The notes below the pieces were generated by a model, which saw only the letters and a list, made by a program, of their open reading frames with translations, was not told the DNA's origin and made no database searches. Shown piece after piece: positions 1-11,400 of a stretch of DNA of 64,000 nt. Numbering within the stretch: the first letter of the stretch is position 1; the number at the start of each line of letters is the position of its first letter. The position numbers and the translations under genes were made by a program. Origin of the DNA: Symbiodinium natans (taxonomy: Eukaryota > Sar > Dinophyceae > Suessiales > Symbiodiniaceae); assembly GCA_905221605.1 (NCBI GenBank), contig CAJNDS010002093.1, forward strand, positions 490,295 to 554,294. The letters are read 5' to 3'.

Positions 1-600
1 GCTGAGCCTGTGACGGGCCAGGAAGATGAGGCGCCTGGGCATCGCTTCTGTGAAAGAAGGAAACTAAGCATACTATATGTAAGATAAATGAGCAGAGTAC
101 TCGTAGTTAGTTTACGAGAGATGCATGATGGGCAAGAAATAAGCAGTATCAGCTTAGGAGCACCAGGTGAGAGAAGGAAAACACGTAGGAATAAACAAGT
201 ACGAAACATAAATGCGGTGTGATGACGACGAACGCGAAGAGAGAAATGGTACTTTGCTTGCTCCATTTTTCAAGTGGAGTAATGAAAGTGTAAGTACGTA
301 TTGTGTACACATGATAAGTGCTACAAGTACGATGAAGAAGCGAGTAATGAAATGAGGTATAAGTAATGGGCAAGAAGTAAGATAAGCAAGAAGTGAGAAG
401 CAATAAGCGCCAGCAAATATGTAGAAAGTAACAAGTAAGAAGTAAGAATCAGGAGAAGAACGAACCATAAGCAGGAACTAATACGTAGCAAGTCATATGT
501 TGTATTTAAAAACTCATAATGGTCCTAATCTTACTTCTCGCTTATGTTTTCCTTTCTTCATAACTGAAAATATGAGTTAATTGTAAACGCTTGCGCGCGC
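1..600. other. AT-rich, purine-rich stretch without a recognisable gene
   Basis: The plus strand is rich in short AAGTAAG, GGGCAAGAA and GAAGCAA strings, for example ATGGGCAAGAA near 127 and again near 365, so it looks like a degenerate purine repeat. Open frames on the minus strand are hydrophobic only because this purine bias reads as Leu/Phe/Ser there. I see no gene. Confidence 0.5.
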
Positions 601-1118
601 CGCCTCGGCAGCCGGGCCGGCCTACGGACAGGAAGGGAGGAAAGAGGGTTTCTGGGCGGGGCTTCAGTTCGCGGGGAGGGTAGGGTTGTCATCCCCGGAG
701 TGCCAGGCAGGTGCCAGGGGGCTCGGGGTGTCAGGCAGGTCTGGGGGTTGGGGGGGTTTAGGGGGTTTATCGCGTTGCAGGGATATCCAGAATGGCCCAG
801 AAAAATTCCAGGGGGGTCCCAGGGGGGTCGCAGGGGGGCCCCACGCGGGCCCGGGAGCCAAAACCCGCGCGTTTGCCCGCAAGACTGCGGGTTGCGGCCA
901 ATGTCGAAGCTTCAGAAAAACCGAGAGCTAGCAAGCGGGCGGCGGGGGGGTGGGGGGGGCGATATTGATGTTGATGATTAAACCGTTTGCGTCGCAGCGT
1001 TTTCTCTGCAGGACAGCAACAGTCTGGCTCAGCCACCGAGCGCGGAACATGAACCTCCAATGCGCCGCCCCAGCTGGGGTCGGCGCGTAGTGTAGCATAT
1101 CCTCTCTATGGAAGAAAG
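601..1118. other. GC- and G-rich stretch, no convincing gene
   Basis: The sequence is rich in GGGGG runs and GC-rich words, including a G-rich segment at 935-960. Overlapping frames are open on both strands, as expected from composition alone. There is no acceptor-like AG|G with a clean reading frame that I would defend. Confidence 0.4.
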
Positions 1119-1300
1119 GTGGATTCAAGAACTACCCGCGATTCAGAAACTTCGGTTCAAAAACTTTTCTGCCCGATTCAGAAACTTGTGCATGAATTTC
1201 AGTTTGCATCGATTCTGAAACCATTCTGCACCGATTCAGAGACTGTTTTTCTCGATTGTGCTAGATTCAGAAACAGAAACCGAGCAGCCAAGGCGGAACG
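1119..1300 (+). repeat. Degenerate GATTCAGAAACT repeat
   Basis: Variants of GATTCAGAAACT recur at irregular spacing of about 25-45 bases (near 1139, 1177, 1210, 1234 and 1262), with T-rich spacers between them. This is a decayed short tandem repeat. 1301-1628 has nothing I recognise. Confidence 0.45.
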
Positions 1301-1628
1301 AAATGACAAGGACACAAAGATGGCATAGTTAACAATCCCCTCCCTCCGCCTCGCGAAGAACAGACTGACAGAGCAGGGACAAGGATGGTCGCGAAAAACA
1401 GACGGAGGGACGATGTGAAAATTTGCCTGCGAAAGACAGGGGCTGGGGGATAAAGACGTTAGTGACAAATATAATGTTCACACCCTCTCGCCTCGCGAAA
1501 AACTTGATCCCATGTAGCGATGGCGTGAGATCCCATGGCTCAAACTCGCCCCCTCATTGGGCCATGGCACCTGATCCCATCTTAAAGTGGTGCGCGACCA
1601 GGGGGCATGGCAACTCAGGTTGCATTCA

Positions 1629-4195
1629 GAGTAGATGTTACTTGTCTGATCCTGGACTTGCTGTTGATCCTGTTTGACTATCTTGGATACCTTGTGCAAG
1701 GAGCCAGCCATTCAGCCTGGAGCGTTCCTCGTGGGCTGACAGAGCTCCTTTGTCCTGAAGCCTGCTAGTGGAACATTGAAGGGCATGTGCCAGCATGTGC
1801 CAGCGCGTGCCAGCGTGTGCCAGCCTGTGCCAGCGTTTCCCAGCATGTGTCATGTTTTCGCGCTACCACTTGCTCTACCCTGGTAACTGCGTCCGGCGCT
1901 GTGTCTGAGCTGCTGAGGTTCGAGTCCAAAGCTGCGCTGTCGACTCTGCTGCCTAGCCCTGAGCAGAACATCGGCGGATGCCAACACTCCCGGGGGGTGC
2001 TTTGGAGAGAGGGCTTGAAAGACCTCATGCAACAGGACGGACCGGGCAACGCATCCACGGCATCTTGGCGCCACGCGATGTGATGAGGACGGGGCGCACT
2101 GCGTGGTAGGTCTGTCGCATGTCATGACCCGAAGCTACTACGATGGGAGATTTCGATTGTGATTTTTTTGCCCGTAGCTTGCTCCAAAATATGCCCCGAA
2201 GAGGCCTCCAAGTCACCTTCTCGTGTTGGGCACGCATGTCCAAATTTTTGTTGATCCCGAAACCTGCAGTTAGTATGTTCTTCTTGCTCAGGCTTTCCGA
2301 CCCTGTAGATGTTGCTCCTGAAAAGTACGCACTCGATGAAGAGCCGAACCCCGTAGCTGCACGGCGTCGTTCCTACGAAGGCTGCTTCGGAGTAGATGTT
2401 ACATGTTACTTGTCTGATCCTGAACTTGCTGTTGATCCTGTTCGACTATCTTGGATACCTTGTGCAAGGAGCCAGCCATTCAGCCTGGAGCGTTCCTCGT
2501 GGAATGGGCTGACAGAGCTCCTTTGTCCTGAAGCTTGCTAGTGGAACATTGACGGGCATGTGCCAGCATGTGCCAGCGTGTGCCAGCGTGTGCCAGCGTT
2601 TCCCAGCATGTGTCATGTTTTCGCGCTACCACTTGCTCTACCCTGGTAACTGCGTCCGGCGCTGTGTCTGAGCTGTCGAGGTTCGAGTCCAAAGCTGCGC
2701 TGCCGACTCTGCTGCCTAGCCCTGAGCAGGGCTTCGGCAGAACATCGGCGGATGCCAACACTTCCGGGGGGGGCTTTGGAGGAGAGGGCTTGAAAGACCT
2801 CATGCAACAGGACGGACCGGGCAACGCATCCACGGCATCTTGGCGCCACGCGATGTGATGAGGCCGGGGCGCACTGCGTAGTAGGTCTGTCGCATGTCAT
2901 GACCCGAAGCTACTACGATGGGAGATTTCGATTGTGATTTTTTTGCCCGTAGCTTGCTCCAAAATATGCCCCGAAGAGGCCTCCAAGTCACCTTCTCGTG
3001 TTGGGCGCGCATGTCCCAATTTTTGTTGATCCCGAAACCTGCAGTTAGTATGTTCTTCTTGCTCAGGCTTTCCGACCCTGTAGATGTTGCTCCTGAAAAG
3101 TACGCACCCGATGAAGAGCCGAACCCCCGTAGCTGCACGGCGTCGTTCCTACGAAGGCTGCTTCGGAGTAGATGTGACATGTTACTTGTCTGATCCTGAA
3201 CTTGCTGTTGATCCTGTTCGACTATCTTGGATACCTTGTGCAAGGAGCCAGCCATTCAGCCTGGAGCGTTCCTCGTGGATGGGCCTTTGTCCTGAAGCTT
3301 GCTAGTGGAACATTCACGGGCATGTGCCAGCATGTGCCAGCGTGTGCCAGGGCGTGCCAGCGTGTGCCAGCCTGCGCCAGCGTTTCCCAGCATGTGTCAT
3401 GTTTTCGCGCTACCACTTGCTCTACCCTGGTAACTGCGTCCGGCGCTGTGTCTGAGCTTATGAGGTTCGAGTCCAAAGCTGCGCTGCCGACTCTGCCGCT
3501 TAGCCCTGAGCAGGGCTTCGGCAGAACATCGGCGGATGCCAACACTTCCGGGGGGGACTTTGGAGGAGAGGGCTTGAAAGACCTCATGCAACAGGACGGA
3601 CCGGGCAACGCATCCACGGCATCTTGGCGCCACGCGATGTGATGAGGCCGGGGCGCGCTGCATAGTAGGTCTGTCGCATGTCATGACCCGAAGCTACTAC
3701 GATGGGAGATTTCGATTGTAATGTTTTTTTTGTTTAACCCGTAGCTTGCTCCAAAATATGCCCCGAAGAGGCCTCCAAGTCACCTTCTCGTGTTGGGCAC
3801 GCATGTCCCAATTTTTGTTGATCCCGAAACCTGCAGTTAGTATGTTCTTCTTGCTCAGGCTTTCCGACCCTGTAGATGTTGCTCCTGAAAAGTACGCACC
3901 CGATGAAGAGCCGAACCCCCGTAGCTGCACGGCGTCGTTCCTACGAAGGCTGCTTCGGAGTAGATGTGACATGTTACTTGTCTGATCCTGAACTTGCTGT
4001 TGATCCTGTTCGACTATCTTGGATACCTTGTGCAAGGAGCCAGCCATTCAGCCTGGAGCGTTCCTCGTGGATGGGCTGACAGAGCTCCTTTGTCCTGAAG
4101 CTTGCTAGTGGAACATTGAAGGGCATGTGCCAGCATGTGCCAGCATGTGCCAGCCTGGCCAGCGTTTCCCAGCATGTGTCATGTTTTCGCGCACA
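1629..4195 (+). repeat. Tandem array of a ~780-bp unit, three full copies and a truncated fourth
   Basis: The anchor word CTTGTCTGATCCTG occurs at about 1641, 2409, 3185 and 3977, giving unit lengths of about 768, 776 and 792 bases. Units share long near-identical stretches, including the segments around CCTCGTGGA, GGTTCGAGTCC and GGGAGATTTCGATTGT. They differ by small indels and by copy number of an internal 10-base minisatellite. The fourth copy stops after TTTTCGCGC at about 4192, where a heptamer microsatellite takes over. Reading frames on both strands survive in all units, but the units are too alike to tell selection from recent duplication. A GGTTCGAGTCC word resembles a pol III B box, but no tRNA can be folded around it. 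The function is unknown. Confidence 0.9.
1785..1848 (+). repeat. Internal 10-bp minisatellite GTGCCAGCRT of the tandem unit
   Basis: Copies of GTGCCAGCAT/GTGCCAGCGT are in tandem here and at the matching place in the other units (about 2558-2610, 3320-3392 and 4124-4172). Copy number differs from unit to unit, so it mutates faster than the 780-bp unit. Confidence 0.85.
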
Positions 4196-4196
4196 C

Positions 4197-4669
4197 GCAC
4201 CACGCACCACGCACCACGCACCACGCACCACGCACCACGCACCACGCACCACGCACCACGCACCACGCACCACGCACCACGCACCACGCACCACGCACCA
4301 CGCACCACGCACCCACGCACCAACCACGCACCACGCACCACGCCCACGCACCACGCACCACGCACCACGCACCACGCACCACGCACCACGCACCACGCAC
4401 CACGCACCACGCACCACGCACCACGCACCACGCACCACGCACCACGCACCACGCACCACGCACCACGCACCACGCACCACGCACCACGCACCACGCACCA
4501 CGCACCACGCACCACGCACCACGCCCCACGCACCACGCACCACGCACCACGCACCACGCACCACGCACCACGCACCACGCACCACGCACCACGCACCACG
4601 CACCACGCACCACGCACCACGCACCACGCACACACGCACCACCACGCAACACCACATGCACCACGCACC
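4197..4669 (+). repeat. (ACCACGC)n heptamer microsatellite
   Basis: About 60 nearly perfect copies of a 7-base unit, with interruptions near 4310-4350, 4524 and 4630-4665. Seven is not a multiple of three, so every frame reads the same His/Ala/Pro/Arg/Thr cycle. The long open frames here on both strands are artefacts. Confidence 0.97.
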
Positions 4670-4840
4670 ACGCAACACGCAACACGCAACACGCACACGC
4701 AACACGCAACACGCAACACGCAACACGCAACACGCAACACGCAACACGCAACACGCAACACGCAACACGCAACACGCAACACGCAACACGCAACACGCAA
4801 CACGCAACACGCAACACGCAACACGCAACACGCAACACGC

Positions 4841-4842
<2 letters not shown>
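4670..4842 (+). repeat. (AACACGC)n heptamer microsatellite
   Basis: About 24 copies of AACACGC directly continue the ACCACGC block. The two heptamers differ at one base, so one array probably arose from the other by mutation and spread. Confidence 0.97.
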
Positions 4843-4878
<36 letters not shown>

Positions 4879-4924
4879 CACTCACACTCACACTCACACT
4901 CACACCCACACCCACACTCACACC

Positions 4925-4969
<45 letters not shown>

Positions 4970-5131
4970 ACTCACACTCACACTCACTCACACTCACCCA
5001 CGCACACCCACGCACGTGCACTCACACTCACACTCACACTCACACTCACACGCACACGCACACCCACACCCACACCCACACCCACGCACGCATGCGCACG
5101 CATGTGCACGCATGCGCACGCACACGCACAC
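4843..5131 (+). repeat. (CA)n, (CTCACA)n and (CACCCA)n microsatellite tail
   Basis: A CA dinucleotide tract passes into hexamer variants (CTCACA, CACTCT, CACCCA) and ends in GCACGCATGCGCACG. The gradient of unit types continues the heptamer arrays to the left. Confidence 0.95.
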
Positions 5132-5133
5132 AC

Positions 5134-5347
5134 CCTTAAGCCCTGAGAAGCCTTCGCCAAGGCTCGCTTGTTGGGTTGAGGCGGCAGCCGCTGCCTTTGC
5201 CTCCTGGGCCTTTGCAGCCGCCTGACGTGCCTGACAAGCTTTGGAGTCTCGCTGATGGTTCTGCATGCCGCCACTTCCTCCTCCAATCGTGAGACCACAG
5301 AAGCGGCAAGTACGAAACTGGTGGTCTCTCCTCAGTTGGTCATTCAA
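5134..5347 (-). CDS. Candidate exon: C2HC zinc-finger protein with Ala/Gln-rich tail
   Basis: In gene sense the exon reads QFRTCRFCGLTIGGG, continues SGGMQNHQRDSKAC, and then has a tail rich in Ala, Gln and Lys that ends in GEGFSGLK. The finger has spacing C-X2-C-X13-H-X6-C. A second exon upstream in gene sense (6912-6989) carries the same finger pattern. No ATG is seen. The most likely acceptor is CTGAG|G just inside the right end, so this is an internal or last exon. Microsatellite DNA abuts its 3' side. The family is unnamed to me. BED-like or other DNA-binding fingers are possible, but the spacing is not the classical C2H2 one. Confidence 0.5.
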
Positions 5348-5937
5348 GTGCTCTCTTCTTTCTTAATCCCTTTGAAGTCCCCTCAAGCGCCCTAAAGGAC
5401 GGGCTCAAACCCAACTTGTGAGGGGACCCCTGGCAGTCACAGTGTTGATGGTTTAGGGTTTAGGGCTTTCGGTTTTTGATCCTCGGGGTTGACTAGGAGC
5501 TTTGGTGTTTTGAGGTTTGGGTGTTGCTAGGAAGGTTCAGGAACTGGAGGGTTTTGTGAACTTGCTATGAAGGCTTCGGAAGGGTTGCAGGAATCCGGGG
5601 CAAGGCGCTGGATCTGCGAATCAGGGCGGCTTTTTGTTTTGCACACCCAAAAACCCTAAACCCTAAACCCTGAACCCTAAACCCTAAACCCTAAACTCTA
5701 AACCCTAAACCCTGAACCCTAACCCCAAACCCTCAAGAGAAAATAAATAGAAATTGTATGTGGTATCATTGTGAAGTTCTCAACTTATTTGTCTAAACAG
5801 CTGACAAGCAGAGTTTAAGTAAATTATTTCAAAGTGCCTGGGAGGCAAATGCTCAGTTTGAAATTTACCATGTTGATTTGTCTAAACAGCTGACAAACAG
5901 AGTAACAGTCAATTGGTCCAAACCGCAAAAACAAGCT
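5348..5937. other. Interval with scattered telomere-like heptamers
   Basis: TTTAGGG words occur near 5450-5468 and a degenerate CCCTAAA block at 5648-5735. A short direct repeat lies at about 5790-5815 and 5876-5901 (TTGTCTAAACAGCTGACAA). No reading frame with coding character was found. Confidence 0.6.
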
Positions 5938-5959
5938 TCAGAAGGCCCATATTAGCTTC

Positions 5960-6205
5960 AGAAAGAAAGCCCTCCCGCCCCCCACCCTCCCCCCCCCTCC
6001 CTCCTGCCGCCCCTCCGCCTCCCCCTGCCTCCTGCCTCCGGAATGGAGTGAGAGTGGGAGGGGGGTTCTTTAGGCACGGCAGTGATGGTGGGGGGGGGCC
6101 AGCGCGAGTGGGGTGGGGAGTGCGGAAATGCATTATGCCCCACTCTCCCCCCCCCCCCCGGCCCAACCCCCGATCCTCCTCCCCCCCTCACCCCCTCCCT
6201 ACTCC
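5960..6205 (+). repeat. Low-complexity C-rich / G-rich stretch
   Basis: Alternating CCCCTCCC-type and GGGGGG-type tracts without a repeat unit. Pro-rich or Gly-rich frames here follow from composition. Confidence 0.7.
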
Positions 6206-6211
6206 CCTTGG

Positions 6212-6262
6212 GTCAAAATTTTCGGTCAAAACGTTTCGGTCAAAACTTTCGGTCAAAACGTG
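6212..6262 (+). repeat. Short tandem of TTTCGGTCAAAACG
   Basis: Four imperfect copies of a 14-15-base unit built on TCGGTCAAAA. It is a minor local tandem repeat. Confidence 0.8.
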
Positions 6263-6585
6263 ATTGGGACTTAAACCCTATACAATTTCTATGAACTCTA
6301 AATTCTGATCCCTGGACGGCGCCACTCCTGTGAACCTTGTCCCGTGCTAGTACTCATAAACTCTCCTGCGCAATGGGAAAATCGTGACAGTTCCTTCATC
6401 GCAAACAGTAAACCATAGGGTTTAGGGTTTAGGGTTTAGGGTTTAGGATTTAGGGTTTAGGGACTTTGCCACGAGCTGACGAGCCTCTGCTTTTGCAAGT
6501 ACTGGCATGCCTCAGCTGATCTCCAAAGTCTCGGCCGGTGACTGAAGATTGGGTAGTTCTGAGGAATGAGGGTCCCTTTTACAGG

Positions 6586-6771
6586 GTAGGGTTTAGGGTT
6601 TAGGGTTTAGGGTTTAGGGTTTAGGGTTTAGGGTTTAGGGTTTAGGGTTTAGGGTTTAGGGTTTAGGGTTTAGGGTTTAGGGTTTAGGGTTTAGGGTTTA
6701 GGGTTTAGGGTTTAGGGTTTAGGGTTTAGGGTTTAGGGTTTAGGGTTTAGGGTTTAGGGTTTAGGGTTTAG
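6586..6771 (+). repeat. Interstitial telomere array, (TTTAGGG)~26
   Basis: The longest perfect TTTAGGG run in the window. It is internal, flanked on both sides by unrelated sequence, so it is not a chromosome end. In gene sense (minus strand) it precedes the zinc-finger exon at 6912-6989 only as CCCTAAA on the far side. Confidence 0.98.
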
Positions 6772-6911
6772 GGACCCTTGTTATAAGCACCCCAAACAAA
6801 GGACCCTAGCTTAGAACCCTATTCTGAAAACCTAAGCTGCCCCGAACCCTAAACCCTCAACCCTCAACCCTCAACCCTAAACCCTAAACCCTCAACCCAA
6901 ACCGAAGGGGC

Positions 6912-6989
6912 CTTTGAGTTTGATTGATGGTTCGCCATGCCAGAATCTCCTCCGCGGATCTCGCGGCGACAGAATTCACAGCACTGAAC
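6912..6989 (-). CDS. Candidate exon: second C2HC zinc finger
   Basis: In gene sense an acceptor CCCAG|G opens a clean 26-codon exon ending at a GC donor (AAG|GCCCCT). It reads VQCCEFCRREIRGG then DSGMANHQSNSK. The pattern C-X2-C-X13-H and the words I-GG, SGM, NHQ and SK match the exon at 5134-5347, so the two are paralogous modules of one gene or of neighbouring genes. The final Cys of the finger would have to come from the next exon. The exon is exactly in frame from acceptor to donor, which supports it. Confidence 0.5.
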
Positions 6990-7099
6990 CTGGGAATTCA
7001 CCTCGCGTCTTCTGGCTTTGTTCTTTGTTTTGTTGCATTCTTTCGGATTTTGCATTTTGTAGGTTTTGGGGTTTAGGGTCTGTAGGGTTCTGAGTGAAT

Positions 7100-7635
7100 C
7101 CCTCAAAACCCTAAACTCTCAGAGGGGTAGTTCAGTACCCCAGCTAAGGCAGTTCGAACTTGCAAGGACCTAGGCAGGCTCAGGGGCTTACGTAGAGAGT
7201 GCATCGGGTGTTTACGGTTTATAGGGTTCAGGGTTTGTCGGGTTGAGGGACGTCCCGCACTGGCACAGCGGGCAGGCCTTCTTCTTTCGCACACGTCCCC
7301 AAGACCTTCAACCCTAAGGTGCAGGGTTTAGGGTTCAGGGTTCAGGGTTTAGGGGTAAGGGTTTAGGGTTTAGGGTTTAGGGTTTAGGGTTTAGGGTTTA
7401 GGGTTTAGGGTTTAGGGTTTAGGGTTTAGGGGACCCTCAAACCTCAACCCTGAAAACCGGAACCCACATACCTCGAGGCGTTGAGGGGTGGGCTTAGGGC
7501 GTAGGGCTCTTCAAAGGCTTTGCGGCTTTTGTAGGGCTCAAGTAGGGGGGTTTTTGGGTGTAGGGTCTTGAGTTCTAAGTGCTTAGGGGTTCAAGTGCTT
7601 AGGGCTTTCAGGGGCTTAGGGGTTGATCCACAGAC
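7100..7635. repeat. Mixed telomere-like blocks, including (TTTAGGG)n at 7358-7431
   Basis: A perfect TTTAGGG run lies at 7358-7431, with degenerate GGGCTTAGGG and GTTTTAGGG words on both sides. No exon was recognised between them. Confidence 0.75.
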
Positions 7636-7639
7636 ATAA

Positions 7640-7745
7640 CGCCTGCGCTGGCGGATGCGCTGGCTGCGCTGGCGGATGCGCTGGCGGATTCGCCGGCAGA
7701 GGCCTGGTCGTGTCCGTCGTCCGCTGCTGCGACCTTTGGATAACC
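7640..7745 (-). CDS. Low-confidence exon with a PPAHPPAQ repeat
   Basis: In gene sense one frame reads TTDTTRPLPANPPAHPPAQ and repeats PAHPPAQ. The DNA is a short imperfect tandem of GCGCTGGCGGAT on the plus strand. The other strand also stays open (ALADALAALADALADSPAEA). The minus strand is preferred only because neighbouring exons are on it. 7746-8180 holds no feature I can support. Confidence 0.25.
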
Positions 7746-8352
7746 TGAGAGAGGAGATCAGAAGCCCCTCCGGAGCCCTCCAGTACACAAATGAAAAAAG
7801 ACCCAAAGGAAGGAACTGTTTGAAATGAAGCAGAATAGGATTTCAAATCAACGCTTCCCAGGGCCTTTGATATGGGGACTTCCTTTTCGGCGTGTCAACT
7901 GCAGCAAATAGAATCGCGCTCAAGGGGCCAAGAACACTTTGTGATTGTAAAAAAATCTTTGTCGTCGAGACATTTCCGAGAGAACGAGCCAAACACACAG
8001 ACTAAATGACCCTCCAAACTCTATCAATACTATTGGGTTTATGCTGTACCTCAAATCTAGGGAGAAAGCAACAGTGTACATAGTCAGGGCTCATGCTGTG
8101 GATCCTGATAAACAAGGGTAAGCGACCCTACCAAGGGCCCTTGGGTTTCAACAACCGTGTTTCCGGCTACCTAATTTGTACCCTAAACCCTGAACCCTGA
8201 TCCCTAAACCCTGAACCCTGAACCCAAACCCTGAAGCCTAAATCCTAACCCTGAACCCTAAACCCTAAACCCTGAACCCTAAACCCTAAACCCTGAACCC
8301 TAAACCCGAAACCCTGAACCCTAAACCCGAAACCCTGAACCCCTAAACCCTT

Positions 8353-8421
8353 CTCCAGAGAGCGAGGGAGGGGATCGCGGCGGCGCCACTGGGCTCCCGC
8401 CAGCCGCGGCAGGGCGGCGTC
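8353..8421 (-). CDS. Exon: TPP..GW end of the WWFG module
   Basis: A CCAAG|G acceptor leads into TPPCRGWREPSGAAAIPSLA. The previous exon leaves two bases (AC) that complete a Thr codon with the first G here. Proline and tryptophan spacing continues the QVWAFHP exon. CCCTAAA lies on the low side and TTTAGGG on the high side. Confidence 0.55.
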
Positions 8422-11400
8422 CTTGGGTTTAGGGTTTAGGGTTTAGGGTTTAAGGTTTAGGCTTAGGGTTTAGGGTTTCGGGTTTGGGGTTTAGGGGGTT
8501 GAGGTTGGTTTGAGAGCCTCTTTTTTGTTGGGAGGGGGGAAGGTGGGGGGGGGTTTAGGGCTTGGGTGTTTTTTTTGTGTTTAGGAGTTTGTGGCTTAGG
8601 GCTTTCGGAGTTCAGGGATTAGGGTTTAGGGGTTCGGTGGGCTGCCGTTGCATTCACACAAGTCCTCAAACTACCGGTGTTAGAATTCAGGATATAGGGT
8701 TCAGGGTGTTCATGTGTATGCTTCGCAGCTGCCTTGGATTCGGATTTTTTTGGCTGCAGGGTTCCAGGAGAAGGCTAAGGGTTGCAGATTTTGGAGCAGC
8801 CCAGCCCTGAACCCTAGAGCCCCAAACCCCGCGGTACCTAAACGCCGCGACACACTCAACAACCCTAAGCCCTAAATCCTGCAACCTTACACCCCAACAA
8901 CCCGAAACTCAAAAAATCTTTGAGCGCAACAACCGCAAACACATCTTTCTTGATCCAGGCAAGGCGTCTGAGCGGACCTGCTTGGATGGAATGCCCAGAC
9001 CTGCTCATGGTCGACGACTTCCACAGCCAACCCCCCCGCCTTCGAATGTTTGGGGTTTATAGGGTTGTGTGTTTGGGGCAGCGTGCGGGCTTGATCTAGT
9101 AAAGCTTTAGGGCTTATTTACCCTAGCCTCTGGAAGCCTTCATGCTTGTAAACCTTAAACCTTATGAACCTCTAAACCTTAGACCCTATAAACTACAAAC
9201 CCTAAACCCTAAACCCTAAAAGCCCGCCACCGGCCTCGGTCGCTCCAACACTGGTGCCGAACCACCAGCCCGACATGTTCTCGCCGTTGCGGCTGTCCCA
9301 GAAGAAGAGGTAAACCTCCAATGTCTTGGCTTAGGGTGTAGGGTGTAGGGTGTGGGGTGCAGGGTGTAGGGTGTAGGGTTTAGGGTTTAGGGTTTGGGGT
9401 TTAGGGTTTAGGGTTTAGGGCGTAGATGACATCTGGGCTTTGAGGTTCAGAGCTCTTTGGGGGTGTAAGGTCTAGGGTTTAGGGTTTATAGGCTTTATGC
9501 AATTCAGCTGCCTATAGCAGAGCCTCAAAAATACCCTAAACTAAACCCTTAACCCCGATCCCCTTATCATAACAGGGCTTAGGGTTTAGGGTTTAGGGTG
9601 CCGTGAGGCCACAACCAGGTCAAACTTGAGTTGCTCTCTAAACCCCGAAATAGACCCGAGGCTCCTCAAAGCTAAGGTTTCCGGATATCAAAACGACCCC
9701 AAGCCCTACAGTTAACTCTTCAATTCCCTAAACCCTAAACCCTAAACCCTAAACCCTAAACCCTAAACCCTAAACCCTAAACCCTAAACCCTAAACCCTA
9801 AACCCTAAACCGTGGGGCGCCTCTTTGTCGGAAACTCGCCTAAACAAGAAACCTAAACCTTAATTAAGCCCGCATGGGCTTCCCCCCCCACCATAGCTTA
9901 ACGCGTATAAGCCCTGAACTTAAAACCCCCAAACCGAAAAACGAAGCCCAGAGGCGATCTAAACCCTGTAGCAGCCGCCTTTTTGAGTCAAGCCGTCAAG
10001 CCTGAACCCTGTTTGGGGCTTAGAAGTGTAGAGCCTTAAGGCTTCGGACTGGATCTAAAACCCTACGCGCGCTCATGCTGACATCACCACGCAAGCCCCA
10101 CCCTCAACCACCATGTCGGAGAATGGGTCTAGGGTTTAGGGTTTAATTAGGGTTTAGGGTTTAGGGTTCAACTAGGGTTGAGGCCTGTAGGTAGAAGCTT
10201 TCCTTCTTGTAGACCGGCCGCTGGTGGTTCGAGCCGCTCTTGACGAAGAGTCCCTGGGGCTTCGAGATTTTCGGGGCTTTGGGGCTTAGGATGGAATCGG
10301 CAGGAGTAGGGTTTAGGGTTTAGGGTTTAGGGTGCAGGGTTTAGGGTTTAGGGTTTAGGGTTGCCACAGCGTGAGGAAAAGCCTGTTTAGGGTTTCGGGG
10401 CTTCGAAAACCTTGAGCCCTCAGCCCTGACACCCCGCAAACCCTCAGCTACTTTAGCTTTTGAATCCTCAACCCCGAAGCCGAAGACCGAATAAGCACCC
10501 TATACCCTAAACCCTAAACCCTAAACCCTGAGCCCAAATAAGCACCTTCAAGCCTAAGTCCCTGTAGGCCTCAACCCTAAACCGCTCCGAAGCGTAAAGC
10601 ATGCGCTGGTAGCGGTTACATCGGGCGTTCCCAGGTTTCAGTCAAGGCTCTTACGTAGGGTTTCTATAAGGTTCATGTTGGGTTTAGGGTTTAGGGTTTA
10701 GGGTTTAGGGCTAACAAGGTTAAGGCTATAGAATAGGGTCTCTGGGGTGTATAAAGGATAAAGGCTACAGCGCTTCTGGGGCTTCCAGGGTTTTTAGGCC
10801 TGCAGGTTTTTTAAGGTTTCGTTCAAGCCCTAAACCCTAAACCCTAAACCCCTAAACCCCTAAGCCCCTAAACCCCTAAACCCCTAAATCCCTAAGCCCC
10901 TAAACCCTAAACCCTAAACCCTAAACCCTAAACCCTAAACCCTAAACTCTAAACCCTAAACCCTAAACCCTAAACCCTAAACCCTTACTTCGGTTTCCCG
11001 AGTGCCTCTAAGACAGTTAGCGGCGCGGAGCTGCTCACTGCGATGTGGGACACGTCGCCGACCTCCTCCAGGGTGAGCATGCTGGATCCCCCAAGCTAGG
11101 ATTGGGTTTAGGGTTTAGGGTTTAGGGTTTAGGGTTTAGGGTTTAGGGTTTAGGGTTTAGGGTTTAGGGTTTAGGGTTTAGGGTTTAGGGTTTAGGGTTT
11201 AGGGTTTAGGGTTTAGGGTTTGGGGTTTGGGGTTTAGGGTTTAGGGTTTGGGGGTTTGGGTTTAGGGTTTAGGGTCTAGGATTTAGGGTTTGGGGTTTGG
11301 GGAAGCCGCCAGGGGTTGGCCCTTCAGGCGCAGTGTGTCAGCAGGGGATCCATGGCAACGTTACACTCTGGAGTCTCTTGTGCTATGGCAGCAAGAGTGA

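Noticed and set aside
1910-1935. tRNA gene suggested by GGTTCGAGTCC in each 780-bp unit
   Set aside because: The T-stem does not pair beyond two bases and no A box or acceptor stem can be found at the expected distance.
2161-2190. Spliced-leader RNA gene in the 780-bp unit because of CCCGTAGCTTGCTCC
   Set aside because: Only CCGTAGC matches. The CATTTTGGCTCAAG part is absent and no Sm site or donor follows at the right distance.
3974-5225. Very long open frames (250-370 codons) on both strands through 4.1-5.2 kb
   Set aside because: They read a 7-base microsatellite in all frames. No stop can occur and the residues simply cycle.
6586-6771. A chromosome end or a telomere-telomere fusion
   Set aside because: Arrays occur dozens of times in both orientations among exons, and none is terminal or head-to-head at a single point.
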